DNA from: Fomitopsis serialis
Lineage: Eukaryota; Basidiomycota; Agaricomycetes; Polyporales; Fomitopsidaceae
Length of the DNA stretch: 64,000 nucleotides
Assembly (NCBI RefSeq): GCF_022376445.1
Contig: NW_025954962.1
Location: forward strand, 310,001 to 374,000
Direction: 5' to 3'
The notes below the pieces were generated by a model that was not told where the DNA came from, ran no database searches, and saw only the letters and a list, made by a program, of their open reading frames with translations. This document shows, in pieces, positions 1 through 12,436 of this stretch (position 1 is the first letter of the stretch; every line of letters starts with the position of its first letter). Position numbers and translations under genes: made by a program.

Positions 1-294
1 GGCGACTGCCACGCGCCCCCGTACGTTATATTCCCCGCGGGCGCTCCCACGCCACATTTTTTCGCCGCCGCGCGCTCGGCAGCTTGGCTCACACTCCGTC
101 ACGCACGCTGCTCGCTTGCAACGGGGGTGCACAGCAGGCACACCGCCTTCCTCGCCCTCTGCGCCCGCACGGCACTCGCAGTCCGCCGCACATGCCCGCA
201 TGCAAGCTGCCGCGCTGAGACTCGGGCATCACACATGCCACACCAGACACCGGCGGCGGCGATCCTCCCCGTCTATTGAACAGCCTCGTACATA
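1..294. other. GC-rich intergenic flank, no gene seen
   Basis: This is the 3' flank of the eIF3h gene up to the window edge. Reading frames are open on both strands because the DNA is GC-rich, but none resembles a known protein or shows a convincing exon. Confidence 0.4.
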
Positions 295-1813
295 TCACAC
301 TCCCGAATTCGTCTTTGCCGCGTACATCTTCACCAGACCCGTGCTCGATGTCTCCGCCAGGGCCTTCGAGTACGCGTCGATCCGCCCCAGAAGCAGCATG
401 CTCTCCAGCCGGCTCGGCTCCGGCGGTATCTTGAACAGCCTGCTCACGTCCTCCTCGGGCAGCGGCGCCAGGCCCTGCGCGACACGGCCTGCGTTCTCCT
501 CCTTGCGCTTGTTGACGTATGCATCTGCCTTCTGTCTCTCGCGCGCAATTTGGCGGTGCAGATAGGCGAGGTTCCCTTCCTCCGTCTTGTACTGGTCCAC
601 GGCTTCGATGATGTGCTCCAGGTTCCGCGACACGCTCGCAGTCCCAAGGTTCAGCGTCGAGAACGACGGCGGCAGGGCCGCGTATGAACTTGCGGTTGAC
701 GGGTGCGCGCCGGCGACAGAGGGCGCCGACGGCTCGGTCAACGTCTCTAGGAACGAGCCCATGAGCGCGTTCGTGCGAATTTTGACAGGAAGTTCCTCCA
801 GAATGGACGAGAACGTCAGCCGGTGGTCAATCAGGCTGCGCAGAAAGGCTAAATTAGACATCGACTTGACCCGAGCGCGACTGCCACCGACCTCGAGGTG
901 CTGAAGTTATTCCTCTTCAATGCGTCAAAGAACGCTCTCGTCAGGCGAAACGCCCGGAACGACGCGTTTCCCCGTGCGGTCTGTGACATGTCTGGACGCG
1001 AGTTAATCACGGGAGAATGTAACACAAGAACGCCCGTTACCATGTACGATCACGACGCCTCCGTGTCGGAGCCTCTCTTGGTGAATGGCTTGCGTCTCGA
1101 CAAGCGTCTGGTTGAGGAAAGAACCCAGCGTCATGGCCTGGTAGAAGCCAACTATGCTGTCATCTGCCTGAACGTCTTTCAAGGACCGCAGCATCGAGGC
1201 CTGATACCTAGCTACAGTGTCATCGTGAGAACGCCGTCGACCTAACGGGGGCGGAAACTCACCAATGCCCTTCGCCGATTTATCATCGTCATCAGGCGAG
1301 TGATTTGGCATGGGGAAAGAGTTCGACACTTCTAATGTGCCGTCGAGATCGAGCCCGAGTACGAGCCCATGTGCGCTGGAGCCTTGCACATCTCGTGAGT
1401 GCTTGATGATCTTCGACACAACCTGCGAGCAACACGGTTCCGTCAATAACTCCGTACCCCGTACCCAAAGTCGTGGAACATGGCAACAGACGGCACGTAG
1501 GAACAAAGCCCGTCGTCTGCGGCAATATAAAAAGTCACAGCACAAATCATAGACGGCCATAGAGCCTGCGATCATAATGAAACGCGCGTATAATGCCGGG
1601 AAATGCGCGAGGGTAAGACCTGTGAGAAGTCGACCAGTCACTCACCAGGCCATCCAGCTGAACACGTTGCAACGGAATCTCCCCCTCAAGATCGATCACT
1701 TTAGACATGGATGCCGGGATGGCTTCATATGTTGGGGCTGCAGGGGTAGGTGCAGACGAAGGTGCGGGCAGGCTTGCAGCGAGGGCTGCCGCCATTGAGG
1801 TTGCGGCGGCCAT
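295..1813 (-). CDS. eukaryotic translation initiation factor 3 subunit H
   Basis: This is the MPN-domain subunit of eIF3, which helps recruit mRNA to the 40S ribosome in the cytosol. The start chosen is the ATG at 1813, followed by an Ala/Ser/Pro-rich leader; a second in-frame Met (ASMSKVIDLEGE) lies 35 codons on. After a first intron the MPN core reads KIIKHSRDVQG, LVLGLDLDGTLEVSNSFPMP, then DDSIVGFYQAMTLGSFLNQT and HQERLRHGGVVIVHD. Later exons carry SQTARGNASFRAFRLTRAFF and LTFSSILEELPVKIRTNALM, and the protein ends KMYAAKTNSGV. The JAMM metal ligands of active MPN+ enzymes are not seen, as expected for subunit H. Introns are 50-60 nt. The reading frame looks intact through all recognised exons. 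It diverges from the zinc transporter gene across about 1.3 kb. Confidence 0.88.
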
Positions 1814-3113
1814 TTTTGATTCTATCCGTAGGTCGGGGGTAAGAAAGATGGCGAGAGGGGCGCCAGAGGATAGATAGCCTTTTGAACGGCGACGAGAGAG
1901 CGATTAGAGATGGGCAGTCGGCGACTGGAGGAGGCAGAAAAGTGCACGACGAAGGCGCACCCACTTCCAAATTGGGAGAACTCGTTCAGTCACCTGATCA
2001 ACACTTCCCTCAGGCGCTTTAACTTCAATATGAGCCCTCCGCGATGGAAAACAACGACACTCGCAATGTACGACGGCCAATTGCCGCCCAACTATGCCTT
2101 GCTCTGACACATACCGAACGCTCTCAGATATCAGGCACAGTTGTCTATTTCTATGTTAGGAAGACCCTTCGCGAGGTTCGAAGTCCAGGGAGTCGAGTCA
2201 AGTCTTCCATTGCAGGGTCTCCCTGTCGATCATTCAACTTTTCGCATGAGATGGCGGCCAGGGTTGTGAAGATGCTCCTTGTAGCAGGAGAGAACATGGT
2301 TTCTACTCATTCAGCTTACGCAGGACTGTATCACAAGTCTGAGCATCACCAGGACTCTCCGCAGGTTTGCACAAGCCTGAGGTGATTGAATTCGCGACAA
2401 GTACCGCGAATCACATAGGCCGTACTGTATGGACTACGATCTAGGGATTGATGAGTTCAATTTCCAGCACGGAACAGAATGTTTAGACACGTCATATCAC
2501 CATTGTCACCAACGATCGCCAGTCGAGACAAAACGCTTCACGGAAGCAGCAATGTGCAGGCCCTGGCGAATATATACGCAGATGGTGCCGGTACAACACA
2601 AACCTCCGTCCCCGACTCGGACAGAACTGACCGCGGTGCGCACTCTTGACACCAACTGTACTGCTGGGATACAGTGACCTATTACAAATATTGTCATTGC
2701 AACACCTTCGCGAGATGGAGGACTTGTTGAACTGAGCTATTGCCGTAGTAGTGAGTTCATATTTTGTCCGCGTTTCGTACCTAGATTGACGGTCGACGAC
2801 GACGGCTGTGTATGAACATACTCTACGGGGGCACAAAGCGAGTTCTACAGGTGCACCAGGTAATTGCTGAACGGAACGAGCTGCGGAGATGTGCTGCGGT
2901 CGGACGCCAGTCGGACGTTTCGTACGCTAAGTAAAGCCTAAGCGAGGATTATCTGATAAGATTGGTGGGCGGATCTAAGGCTCACGTGCGCGTTGCTCCA
3001 GAGACGTCTCCCGAGAACCACTGCGAGCCGAGGGCCACTACTCGCTCTCACTCACTCATAAACTGCAGCGCGGACGAGCCACACCCCTCGCCTCCCCTTC
3101 TCCTCCTCCCGCC
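1814..3113. other. intergenic region between divergent genes
   Basis: This 1.3-kb stretch separates eIF3h (-) from the zinc transporter (+). Short open frames occur on both strands (for example 2044-2385 + and 2492-2836 -), but none has recognisable motifs or splice structure. The last 150 nt before 3114 are pyrimidine-rich, as is common just upstream of start codons in these fungi. Confidence 0.4.
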
Positions 3114-4880
3114 ATGCGTCGCGAGCACAGAATCGTCATCCTTCTGGTCATCGATGTCATCTTCTTCCTCGTCGAGCTCATCGCTGGTAAGCTGCACTTG
3201 ATCATCCTCCGCTGAGATGAGTGGCTGATCATTGCGTCAGGCAATGCTGTGGGCTCTCTGGCGCTCATCGCGGATAGTTTCCATATGCTAAAGTGAGTTT
3301 CATCTGTGTTCCAACTCGACCCAAAGCGTTGAACGGCCTTTCAGTGATATTCTGAGTCTTATCATTGCTCTGTATGCCATCAAGGTAGTCAACCGCGTCG
3401 CCCAACCTCGCGTCAGAATCTGATGTCATCCCTGTCTAGCTCACGAGGCAAACACATACCGACGCTCGTTATTCATATGGTTGGCATCGTGCTGAAATCC
3501 TCGCCGCTCTGGTCAACGGCGTCTTCCTTCTTGCTCTCTGTTTCTCGATATTCGTCGAGGCAGTTGGGCGATTCTTCAGTCCCCCGGGTAAGCCCTAATG
3601 ATCAATGCAACGTACCACTGTCCTCACACGAACTCGTTACAGACATCTCCAACCCTCGTCTTATCATTGGTGTGGGGACGTGGGGACTCATTTCGAACAT
3701 CTTTGGGCTGTTCCTGTTTCATGGTTCGTCTCTCCCCTTGCTGCTAGTTTGTGGCTCTCACTGATGATGAACCAGAGCATGGGCATGACCACGGCCACTC
3801 GCATGGGAAGGCCACACCGACGTCGTCGAAGCCTGCAAGTATCAGGTCCGACAGCGATGACCAGGCTCCCAAAGTGTCTACACCACCGCGCAATATCTCC
3901 CCGAGCCACCACCGTCAGCGAACGAGCTCTTACTCGTCGCTTTATGGCCACCCTGCAGCGACCCGGGCTTCACTGGTGCAGACCGCTGAGGAGATCAGGC
4001 TCGCCCGTTCGCCATCTCCACCCCCGAATGGACTGAGGAGCAAGTCTCGTCATCATCGTTCGCGTTCACGCTCTGCTATTGGTGGCGCTGATCCTGACGG
4101 AACTCTCAATGGCTCCTCTTCTGGCGATGTTCAGCCGGCGACTGAATCCACGCCTTTGCTTTCTGAGACTGCATCCGCAGACTCTCACTCATACGACGGA
4201 CATGGGAACCACGACCATAGCGAAGGCGGCGGCCACGGTCATTCGCACGGATCGATGAACATGCACGCACTTCTGCTACACGTGTTGGGAGATGCACTGG
4301 GCAACGTGGGCGTCATCGCGACTGGGCTGGTCATTCTGTTCACGTCGTGGAGCTGGAAGTACTACTTCGACCCCCTCATCTCATTGGTGATCACGATCAT
4401 CATATTCTCTTCCGCCGTGCCACTCGGTACGCGTCTTCCTCGCTTGAACATCTGTCGAATGCTAATTCATGCGTTCATTTGCCGTGTCCAGTTCGCAGCA
4501 CGTCGTTCATTCTGCTACAGGGCGTTCCCTCGACCGTGTCCATCGAAGACGTAAAGGATGCCATCCTCGCGGTTGAAGGCGTGCTGTCTTTGCATGAGTT
4601 GCACGTCTGGCAGCTCTCGGAATCAAAAATTGTCGCGAGCGTGCACGTCATGGCGAGCCGAAATCACGACTTCATGCCCGTCGCTGCGGCGATAAGGAAG
4701 GCGCTTCACCATCAAGGCATCCACTCAAGCACCATTCAGCCGGAGTACCATCCGAGAACAGCACCGCCAGAAGAAAACCTGAGGACCTCAGCGGAGACGT
4801 CATGCCTGATCATGTGTCCGCCTGACCAGGAATGCAATCCTGCAGAGAACGCTTGTTGCCGTGAGCACTGTCAGCACTAA
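3114..4880 (+). CDS. cation diffusion facilitator zinc transporter (ZRC1/COT1 type)
   Basis: This is a six-span membrane transporter that moves Zn2+ (possibly Co2+) out of the cytosol, usually into the vacuole or ER. It starts MRREHRIVILLVIDVIFFLV at 3114, which is transmembrane segment 1. TM2 carries ADSFHMLND with the HxxxD zinc site, and TM5 carries HVLGDALGN with the second HxxxD. Between TM4 and TM5 lies a long cytosolic loop with two His-rich stretches, EHGHDHGHSHGK near 3775 and GNHDHSEGGGHGHSHGS near 4210, separated by about 130 Ser/Arg-rich residues. The C-terminal cytosolic domain contains VEGVLSLHELHVWQLSESK, typical of the family. The last codon is followed by TAA at 4878-4880. 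At least six short introns interrupt the gene. Whether it is vacuolar or ER type cannot be told from sequence. Confidence 0.88.
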
Positions 4881-5067
4881 TATTGTCGTCGCCGTCTGAC
4901 GAATAACAATTTTTGTAGCACCACCGGCTGTGGACGTCTGAGTCCATGGCCATGTATAGTACTATCAGGGAGGAGAGATGACGGCTCGCATTGGTATATG
5001 TTTAGTTTGTTTATACGTTCTTGTAATTTGCTCGCCATGATGCCAATACATATATTACATCGCATCC

Positions 5068-8000
5068 TCACAACTCTGCCATGAACGTAGGGAAGTTGGT
5101 CACAAAAGCAGGTGACGACGCTAGCCTCTGCACAATCATACTACTCGTATTGTGGCCATGTGCCATGCTTCGTAGCTCGCTGCCGAAGTTGCGAGCCATG
5201 CCAGCTGCGGACTGACCGAGCACCGGATTTTGTTCATTGCAGACGGTGAGCAGCGCACGCTCCAGATACAAGGCTCCCGTCAGCGCAGATGCAACCACGG
5301 AGATGACTAGTTCCACCGTGATCGCCTGTTCAGAAGGCGGGAGACTGTCGGCCGCGGTCACAATACCGGGTAGGTATGCGTGCAAGAAGATTGGCAGGAG
5401 AGGGGGCGAGTGGGAATGCCGCGGAGTCGTCAATATGAAGGTTGCCAGGCGTCTCGATGCCTCCATCTCGCCCATTGTCGCCGCAACAGTGAGTTCTCTC
5501 CAGAGGACGTACAGAAACCGAGCGGGCGTAGTGGCGAGCAGAGCGCGGTCGAGATCGAGTGCTGGTGCCTTGCCTGCGCGCGCTGCGGCCAAGGCGTTTC
5601 GGATTGCGTGCGTCGCGTGATCGACCCTCGGGTTGCCTTGGGTATTGAGTGAAAGCGGAGGCTGATCCACGTCTGTGAGAACCAACATGCGTGAGTCGAT
5701 TTTCATGCGAAGAAGCCAGATTCAAGACTCGCCTTCCACAGGAAGACCTAGCGTTTGTAATGCCGCGCGGCGGATTGGCGAAGGATCAAAAGGCCCCGTA
5801 CGGCTGCGCTCCTGCTTGCGTGCGGATGGGAACAACCTGAGTATGCTGGGAGCGGACAGGCGGAGAACGGTCTGAGGGCACGTCGGCGAGAGTAAAAGCG
5901 TCTGAAGAACGTCGAGATGAATAGGGGCGCTGAACCTGTAGCCTTTATTTTGAGTTCATCCCGCACATCAATGGTATCTTCAACGTACCCTTTTTGTCGA
6001 ACATCGGTCAGCAACCACTTCACGGTTCCGGCTAGAGTCCAATTGAGAAGATTTCCGAGAAAGTACTGTATTCCATTCACGAGGACTTCCTTCTCCATCT
6101 TGCGCTCCAAGCACATGTTGATTGCATACGCAAACAGACTCGCTGTAATCCGCAACAACGTCTTTGGCCGAGTATTGCTGATTGCATATACGCCGTGTCA
6201 ACGAAGTTCCTCCTTGTGCAGTGCGATTGTCTCACCGGAGAATACTGTCCTCGATCCCTTCACTGTTCTTGTCGAAAAGCGCTTTGTTCCACGCCTGAAA
6301 CTCGGCCGCGGCTTCATCTTTCAGTTCGTGCATAGAATACACAGTAGCAACAGGTAGAATGAAGTCGATGTTCAGTTTGCGGTCGCCAATGCTCGCGTTC
6401 GTGCGTGTCAACTATAGGTGGAAATTGGTAACGAGCGAGGTCCGCGTATGGATTGGCACGTACATTGTGCCGTGCGACCATCTCTTGCAGGAAGAGTACA
6501 ACTTCGCCTAGGTAGCTGACTGCCGTTTGCGGGTCACCTACATCATCGGTGTCAGATGGCAGCAATACTGATGGCTGTGGATATACGTGCCTACCGTCTC
6601 GCAATCATAGTCTTCTACGTAGGCGAGCGCCGACGCAAGTAGTTCTCGTAGACTAACATGGACCGAGACGATGTCGACCGCCGGCTCGCATCGGCAGAGC
6701 ACTTTGCATATATGACTGAGCGATTCCACGTCAGAAGGCTGGTTGAGAGTGGTGAATCGCTGAGCAGCAGCATATGAGCATATACCTTGGACAGCCACCT
6801 TACAACACCTTACCTTGTAAACAACTGCGGCGAATTCAGCATGGCTACATGCATCTCTGCATACCCTTTCCGCCAATGACACGGCTTCTTCGATATCAGT
6901 GTTGTCTATTATCAATTTGGACTCAAGGTATGACTGAGAGTGCGTCAGAGATCTGGCACTGTAGGCGCACCGATGGACTTACCGCGACATCAACGCCTGC
7001 ATCACGAGCTTCGGTGGTTATACGGGGAGTGAAACTATTGGATAACGTCGGATTGATAGTTGCAGCAAATGATGCGTCCACAACATCTGTAGCAACCAAT
7101 TGATGTAAGAACTCGAGAGCAAAGGGACTTGAGCTGGTACGGAACAATGAGGCTGATCAGCCTAGCCAATTGAACCATGCGCAACACTCACTGGATAGGC
7201 TTCTCTAAGCCAGCATCTCCGTTGGAAAACGCTTGGATGTTGTCACACTTGTCGAGGATGTTTACTCGGAGCAGATTCATCAACCCGAATTGGATTGCTC
7301 CATGCTAATAGGCCATGTCTGAGTGCGAACGCTCAACAATGATGGACAAACTTACCCAACCACCTTCCAGTAATCCCTCGGACTCAGCGGTCTTCCTGAA
7401 CATACTCAATATTATCGGAAGCTAGCGTGGAAGCAATTGAGCAGACTGCCTCCCAAGTGTGAAAAAATCCACGTACACGACCCACGACGAACGCACGCCA
7501 AATGAGTGAAGACGTCATCGACGATCTCTGGCCTGCACTTTGCGCTACGCAAGACGCAGCGGCAAGAAACAGCTGCGAAAAGAATGCTGTGGACGGCCAG
7601 GACAACCACCGGAACAACGCTACAAGTTCCGCGACAGCATGCGTGCCATCACCTGCACCGAAGTCGCCCGCTCTGTTCAATACCTGAGACAGTTGGATTA
7701 GATCGAAAACTGAAATGGAAGAAACGTACGAAAGAATGTAGGACCAGACCGCATGTCACCAGATCTGCAGTGTCGGCGCTTGTACCCATAATGTCGCCTT
7801 TACCATAAGCTAGTTGTAGGGTATGCATCATCTGGGCTTCTCTGGCAGCTTTTGCGTCGTCGCCCAGCATCAAGCTCAGCGACAGCGCAAACGTTTCGAG
7901 CTCTTGCTTGACATGGGGGAGAAGACTTTGGATCTGAAGGATGTCATTTGCCTCAGCACAATATATCATCGCTTGCGCTGTTGAGATTTGCGAGATATCC

Positions 8001-8615
8001 GTGGGGCTGACACAGGATATCAGAAGCGTGAGCAATTCAGAAGCAGAAGCAACCAGTTGGTGGAAGTGAGACGGTGGGAGCTGGTGCGCCATCCGTAGTA
8101 GAGAAATGGAATTTTGCACTGTGCCCAGGAGATCAGCAGGCGTCTCTGAGTATGGGATTATGGATCCAAGAGCCGGAAGGCCCGTCGCGTAGTGTGCGTC
8201 GAGAACCACTCTGCACAGCATGTCAAGTGTGGCCGTATTATGCAAGTCCGGCGATTGTGCAGCCGATAGGAACGTCGTGACGAATTTCGGGATCGTCAAT
8301 AGACCGTCTTTTATTGCACACTTGAGATATCCCTGCAATGCGGGATCACCTGGATAGTTGCGGAACAAAACCAACACAGAGTCTGGCACAAGTCAATAAC
8401 AGCCGAGTCGGCCAGTGGACTGGCACTTACTGCTGATATCGGTTTGAACATCCTCAGTAGCAACGTGGACCCCGTTATTGGCCAGGAATAGTTTGCAGAG
8501 ATTAGCCCACTAAAGACAGGCTCAACGTAAAGCACAGTTTGAGGGAAGATGTCCTTACCTTCTTTGCGGATATGCCGCCATGGAACGCATTTCTTGTGAG
8601 TTCGCTCACAGACAT
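5068..8615 (-). CDS. Mediator of RNA polymerase II transcription subunit 5 (Med5/Nut1-like)
   Basis: This is a large all-helical protein, probably the Med5 tail subunit of the Mediator complex in the nucleus. The start is the ATG at 8615 (MSVSELTRNAFHGG). The next exons read SVLVLFRNYPGDPALQGYLK, TLDMLCRVVLDAHYATGLP, then KAAREAQMMHTLQLAYGKGD. A later exon holds YFLGNLLNWTLAGTVKWLL, a helix I associate with the basidiomycete Med5 family. The stop is at 5068. The gene is split by many short introns. Med5 diverges fast, so the assignment rests on recalled similarity across several exons and not on a catalytic motif. Parts between 6300 and 7600 are hard to join and may include indels. The alternative is an unrelated HEAT-like nuclear protein. 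Confidence 0.68.
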
Positions 8616-8964
8616 CCTTGCAGTCACAATACACGTGGCATGAGAGCAAACAGTGCTACCACAGGCGCTGGATAGAGCTCGGGACAGTCTGGAGTCTGAG
8701 GTTGACGGATGTGCAAAATCCCAACTAGCTTCAGTTGACAGTCAAGTGATACTCAACGCTTCCGCCACAACGCTCATCACGACGTTTCTATATTAGGGAA
8801 GTCTTGTGGTTTACCGCTGGCAGTCTAATAACGGCCGCCAACCAAGCTCGTCACTTCAGTACTCATAAAACGAGGACTGTGCCACAACATAGATGAAAAC
8901 GAGTGTCATTATATATAGATAGTAAGCTCGGCTCATAATAATTCAGGGTACCTAAGCCGTCCGA

Positions 8965-11900
8965 TCACACCTTGGACACCAGCCGTCTGGTCTCCTGGGG
9001 AGTGAATCTCAGGATTGTTGACAGTATGCGCACAAGATGTGGCTGCGTATGATCAATGATCAGCGTTCATCTTCGACATTACATGCGGGAAAGACCAACC
9101 CTCATTTCCTTGTGCTCAAGGAATTGCAAGATGACGTTCCTGAGGTACTCGATGTTGAGTTCTTCGTCAGATTGCGAGAGAGCAGGCGAGCTTGGTCTGG
9201 ATGGAGTATCACGACCATCTATCGACGACCTCGGTGAACGTTCGCCAGAAGGATCTTGTCGCGAAGCCCAGTATCCAACGCCTGGGTTTCGTTGCCGCTC
9301 AAGAAGCGCTGCAGATGACTGGACCTTGCGTAGCTCTTCACGCAAGGTCTGATGGAACGTGAGCGACAGCAGTGGCCATGATAACCTGGACATACTTTAT
9401 GATGTGCTCGCAACTGAGCTTCTCTGGCTTTGCCCTCCTCAAGAAGTTGTTGTAGAGCAGTGATCCTCGCGTTAAGGTCCGAAATCTGCGATTTGAGACC
9501 ATTCTAACAGAACGGGTACACATGAGCTAAGTGATATTGGCTTTACTCGAACGTACCTCGGATTCCACGGCCCGTTCGGCTTGTATACGCGTGTCAGAAA
9601 TGCGTAGCTGATATGTTCGCACTTCTTCCTTCAACCTAACGATATCCTCCTTGAGAGCTCCTACGTTCTCGGATTCCTGCTCTCGGCTTCTGGCTGACGA
9701 ATTAAGGACGTCCCTGAGGGAATCCAGCTCTCTGGACTTGTCCGCCAACTTCCGACTCCATAAAGCCTCGCTTTCTTCACGCTCCCGCTCAACCGTACTC
9801 AGACTGCTGCGAAGATCACTGATGCGCGCCTCGTACTTGGATTCGGCAGCGGACAGCAGCCGAGATATGTGCTCCGCAGAAGGACCGATGTTGAGTGCTT
9901 TGGTCTCTTGCTCTCGACGGGCATCTGAGAGCTCCTCTGTTAGGAGCGCGATGCGTTCGTTGGCTTCACGAAGTTGGTATTGGAACTCGGTCGTCTGGCC
10001 TTCGAGTGACTCCAAACGGGATCGTGACGATTCCAGCTCTGCCTGACGAAGTTGAAGCTGGTCGAAAAATTCGTCCTTCTCCCCTTCAAGCGAGCGAACC
10101 AAACTCTGAAGATCCGTGATACGGGAATCTCGGTTCTCTATGTCCTTCACCAACGACGTCTGAAACAGGCCATCAGTGAGTAAGACCAGTGATATCGTCC
10201 GGCATACCTTCGTCGTGATAGCTTCAAGCTCGAACTGACTTCTGATCGCGGCCAGCTCCTTCTCGTGCTTCTCCTTCAGAGCAGCTACCTCCTTGTCGAA
10301 GTGAGCCTTGAGACCGTTCAAGGCCGTCTCCCGTTCTGCGGTCGCCCGCTCAATCTCGCGCTTCAACTCCGCCTTCTCCGCTCTCTCCTTCTCCAGCTCT
10401 CCTTTGTCCTTATCTCTGACGCCTTGAATATCCTTCAGGGCATCGTCCCGCTCCTTCTCGGCCTTCACGAGCTTCTGTCGCACTGTCTTCAGCAAGCCCA
10501 CAGCCTTGACCCGTTTCTCCTCCTCGTCCTTGACAGCGCCCTTCATACGGTCCATCTCCGTTTGCAGGCGCTCGATGTCAGCCTTTCGCTTCGCTGACTC
10601 TTCCTCGGCTCGCGTAGTGGAACTCGATGTCGCTTTCAACAAAGCCTCCGCCTCGTCGACATGTGCTCTGAGCTTGTCGATCTGGTCCGACTGAGACTTC
10701 GACTCTAGCCGGTGAATATCTCTAAGCTCTTCGATACGCTCTTCCTGCCCTGCTCCCCATGGTTCGATCACTGCAATATGAATGGAAATGAAACTGCTTA
10801 CGCGTGAGCTTGCCTGCCAGACGCTTGATCTCGTCCTGAGCCATCTGTGTCCATGCCAATAAGATCGCGTACATAGTGACGACTCGACGACTCGACGCAC
10901 CTCCGTCTTCATGTTCATGTTCTGGAGGTAATCGCGCAGAGACTCTACCTCCTGCACGCTTTGAAGCGGCGTAAGTTCCTGAATAACTTTATCGGCTGCG
11001 AGCTTTTCTGCTTGAAGGCGCTTGAAGGAAGTGGACACGTCTAGCACAGCATTAACGTTGTGTATCCCTACATTCTACCATGCATACCTGTGAATCGTTG
11101 TTCCACTAGTTTCAGACGCTTCTGTAGGCCGTCTACTAGGCTGTCGTTGTCTGCATTGTTTGGTGGTGAAGGAGTCACCGGCTCGGAAGGTACCGTACTG
11201 TGTGGGGCGTCGTTTGCAAGATGTTCAACGACGTCCTGAGATGTCGATGAGACAACGGGCTGGTCCGAAGCATCCGGCACGGGCGAAACGGCGCGATGTT
11301 CAGATGTGTCTGACGAAGGAGCTGTGTCCCCCACTGGGAGCGCTGACGGGGACATGTCGGGAATCTTGTCAAAAGCACTGGCCTGCAACGACGCCGTGGT
11401 TTGCACATAGTCAACTGGTTGCACGGATGTAACGGACTCGGAAGCATCAGGTTGTGTCGAAGACTCGTCATTGAGAGAGTCATTCATGGGAGGTGAATGG
11501 GTCTGCTCGCTCTCGGAGTTCTCATCCATGGTGTCCGAATGTTCGTCCCCAAGTGCAGCTGGTTCTTCAACAGGCTCAGCATCATTCATGCGGGCTTCAG
11601 CAACTACAGACCCGGAGGTGTCCAAATCCGTAGCTTCCGCATCGAGGCCTGCCTCTAGTAGTGGTAGTGATCGTTCAGTCTGCGCGGGAACAGATGAAGG
11701 CGAAGGGGTCATGGCGGGGGTCGTTTCCGATGAGCCTTTAGTTTCTCCGCCATGTTCTGCCGCCTGGGGAGACTGATAGAGTGCGCCGTTAACAACAAGA
11801 CTGTGCAACGAAGGGGTTGTGGCGGAGAGAGATGGATCTAGCGTTGGTGACACAGGTGGCGAGTCGGGAGGAGCGCAGACGTCGGAGACAGAGGATGCCA

Positions 11901-12389
11901 TACGCCGTCGACGCTAGCGGCGTGCGCATGACCAAATTTCGAGGGAACCGGTGAACGAATCTCTTGTGCGCCTTCTGACTGCGACTCTGCAAGCGATTGA
12001 GACCGCGCTCTCAGTGGATCCCCACTACTGGCCGTGGACAACGCCGGAGACTCCGGTAATGGCGTTGACGCGGGGGAGAGAGGGCGGTCGTTTCCAGCTG
12101 TAGGACTTGATCTAACTGTGGATGAAGACGAAGATGCGCTCGATTTCGCCGCTTCCGCGCTGGCAAGCTTCGCTCGGAGTCGGTCCTCGAGCGTGGAGCG
12201 CGGCCTCGGGCCCCCGTCCGCGGGTCTGCCTGCAGGACTTGCAGGGCGCTGCATACCAAGAGACTGTGAGCCCCTACGCCCCATATCTAAGGAAGGACGC
12301 GCCTGGCGGGCTTCAGCAGACAAGTCCTGCGAAGACTTCGGTGAGTGTTGCGCCAGATTCTCGACAGCCTGTCTCCATTGCGAGAACAT
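8965..12389 (-). CDS. GRIP-domain golgin (Imh1-like)
   Basis: This is a long coiled-coil tether of the trans-Golgi network that binds Arl1-GTP through its C-terminal GRIP domain. It starts MFSQWRQAVENLAQ at 12389. A Ser/Pro-rich disordered region of roughly 450 residues follows, then a coiled coil from about 10980 to 9540 rich in Glu, Lys, Leu and Arg. The GRIP domain is EELNIEYLRNVILQFLEHKE, continued after a 55-nt intron by PHLVRILSTILRF and LVSKV, with the stop at 8965-8967. Both the Tyr of EYLRNV and the conserved LxxIL segment are present. The GRIP exons make the family call strong; orthology to yeast Imh1 is inferred from the single C-terminal GRIP and the N-terminal start. The next gene downstream, Med5, begins 350 nt away. 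Confidence 0.85.
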
Positions 12390-12436
12390 GCTGGTATCGG
12401 AGTATGTGTGGTGTGATCAGGCGGTGTGTCAAAGGA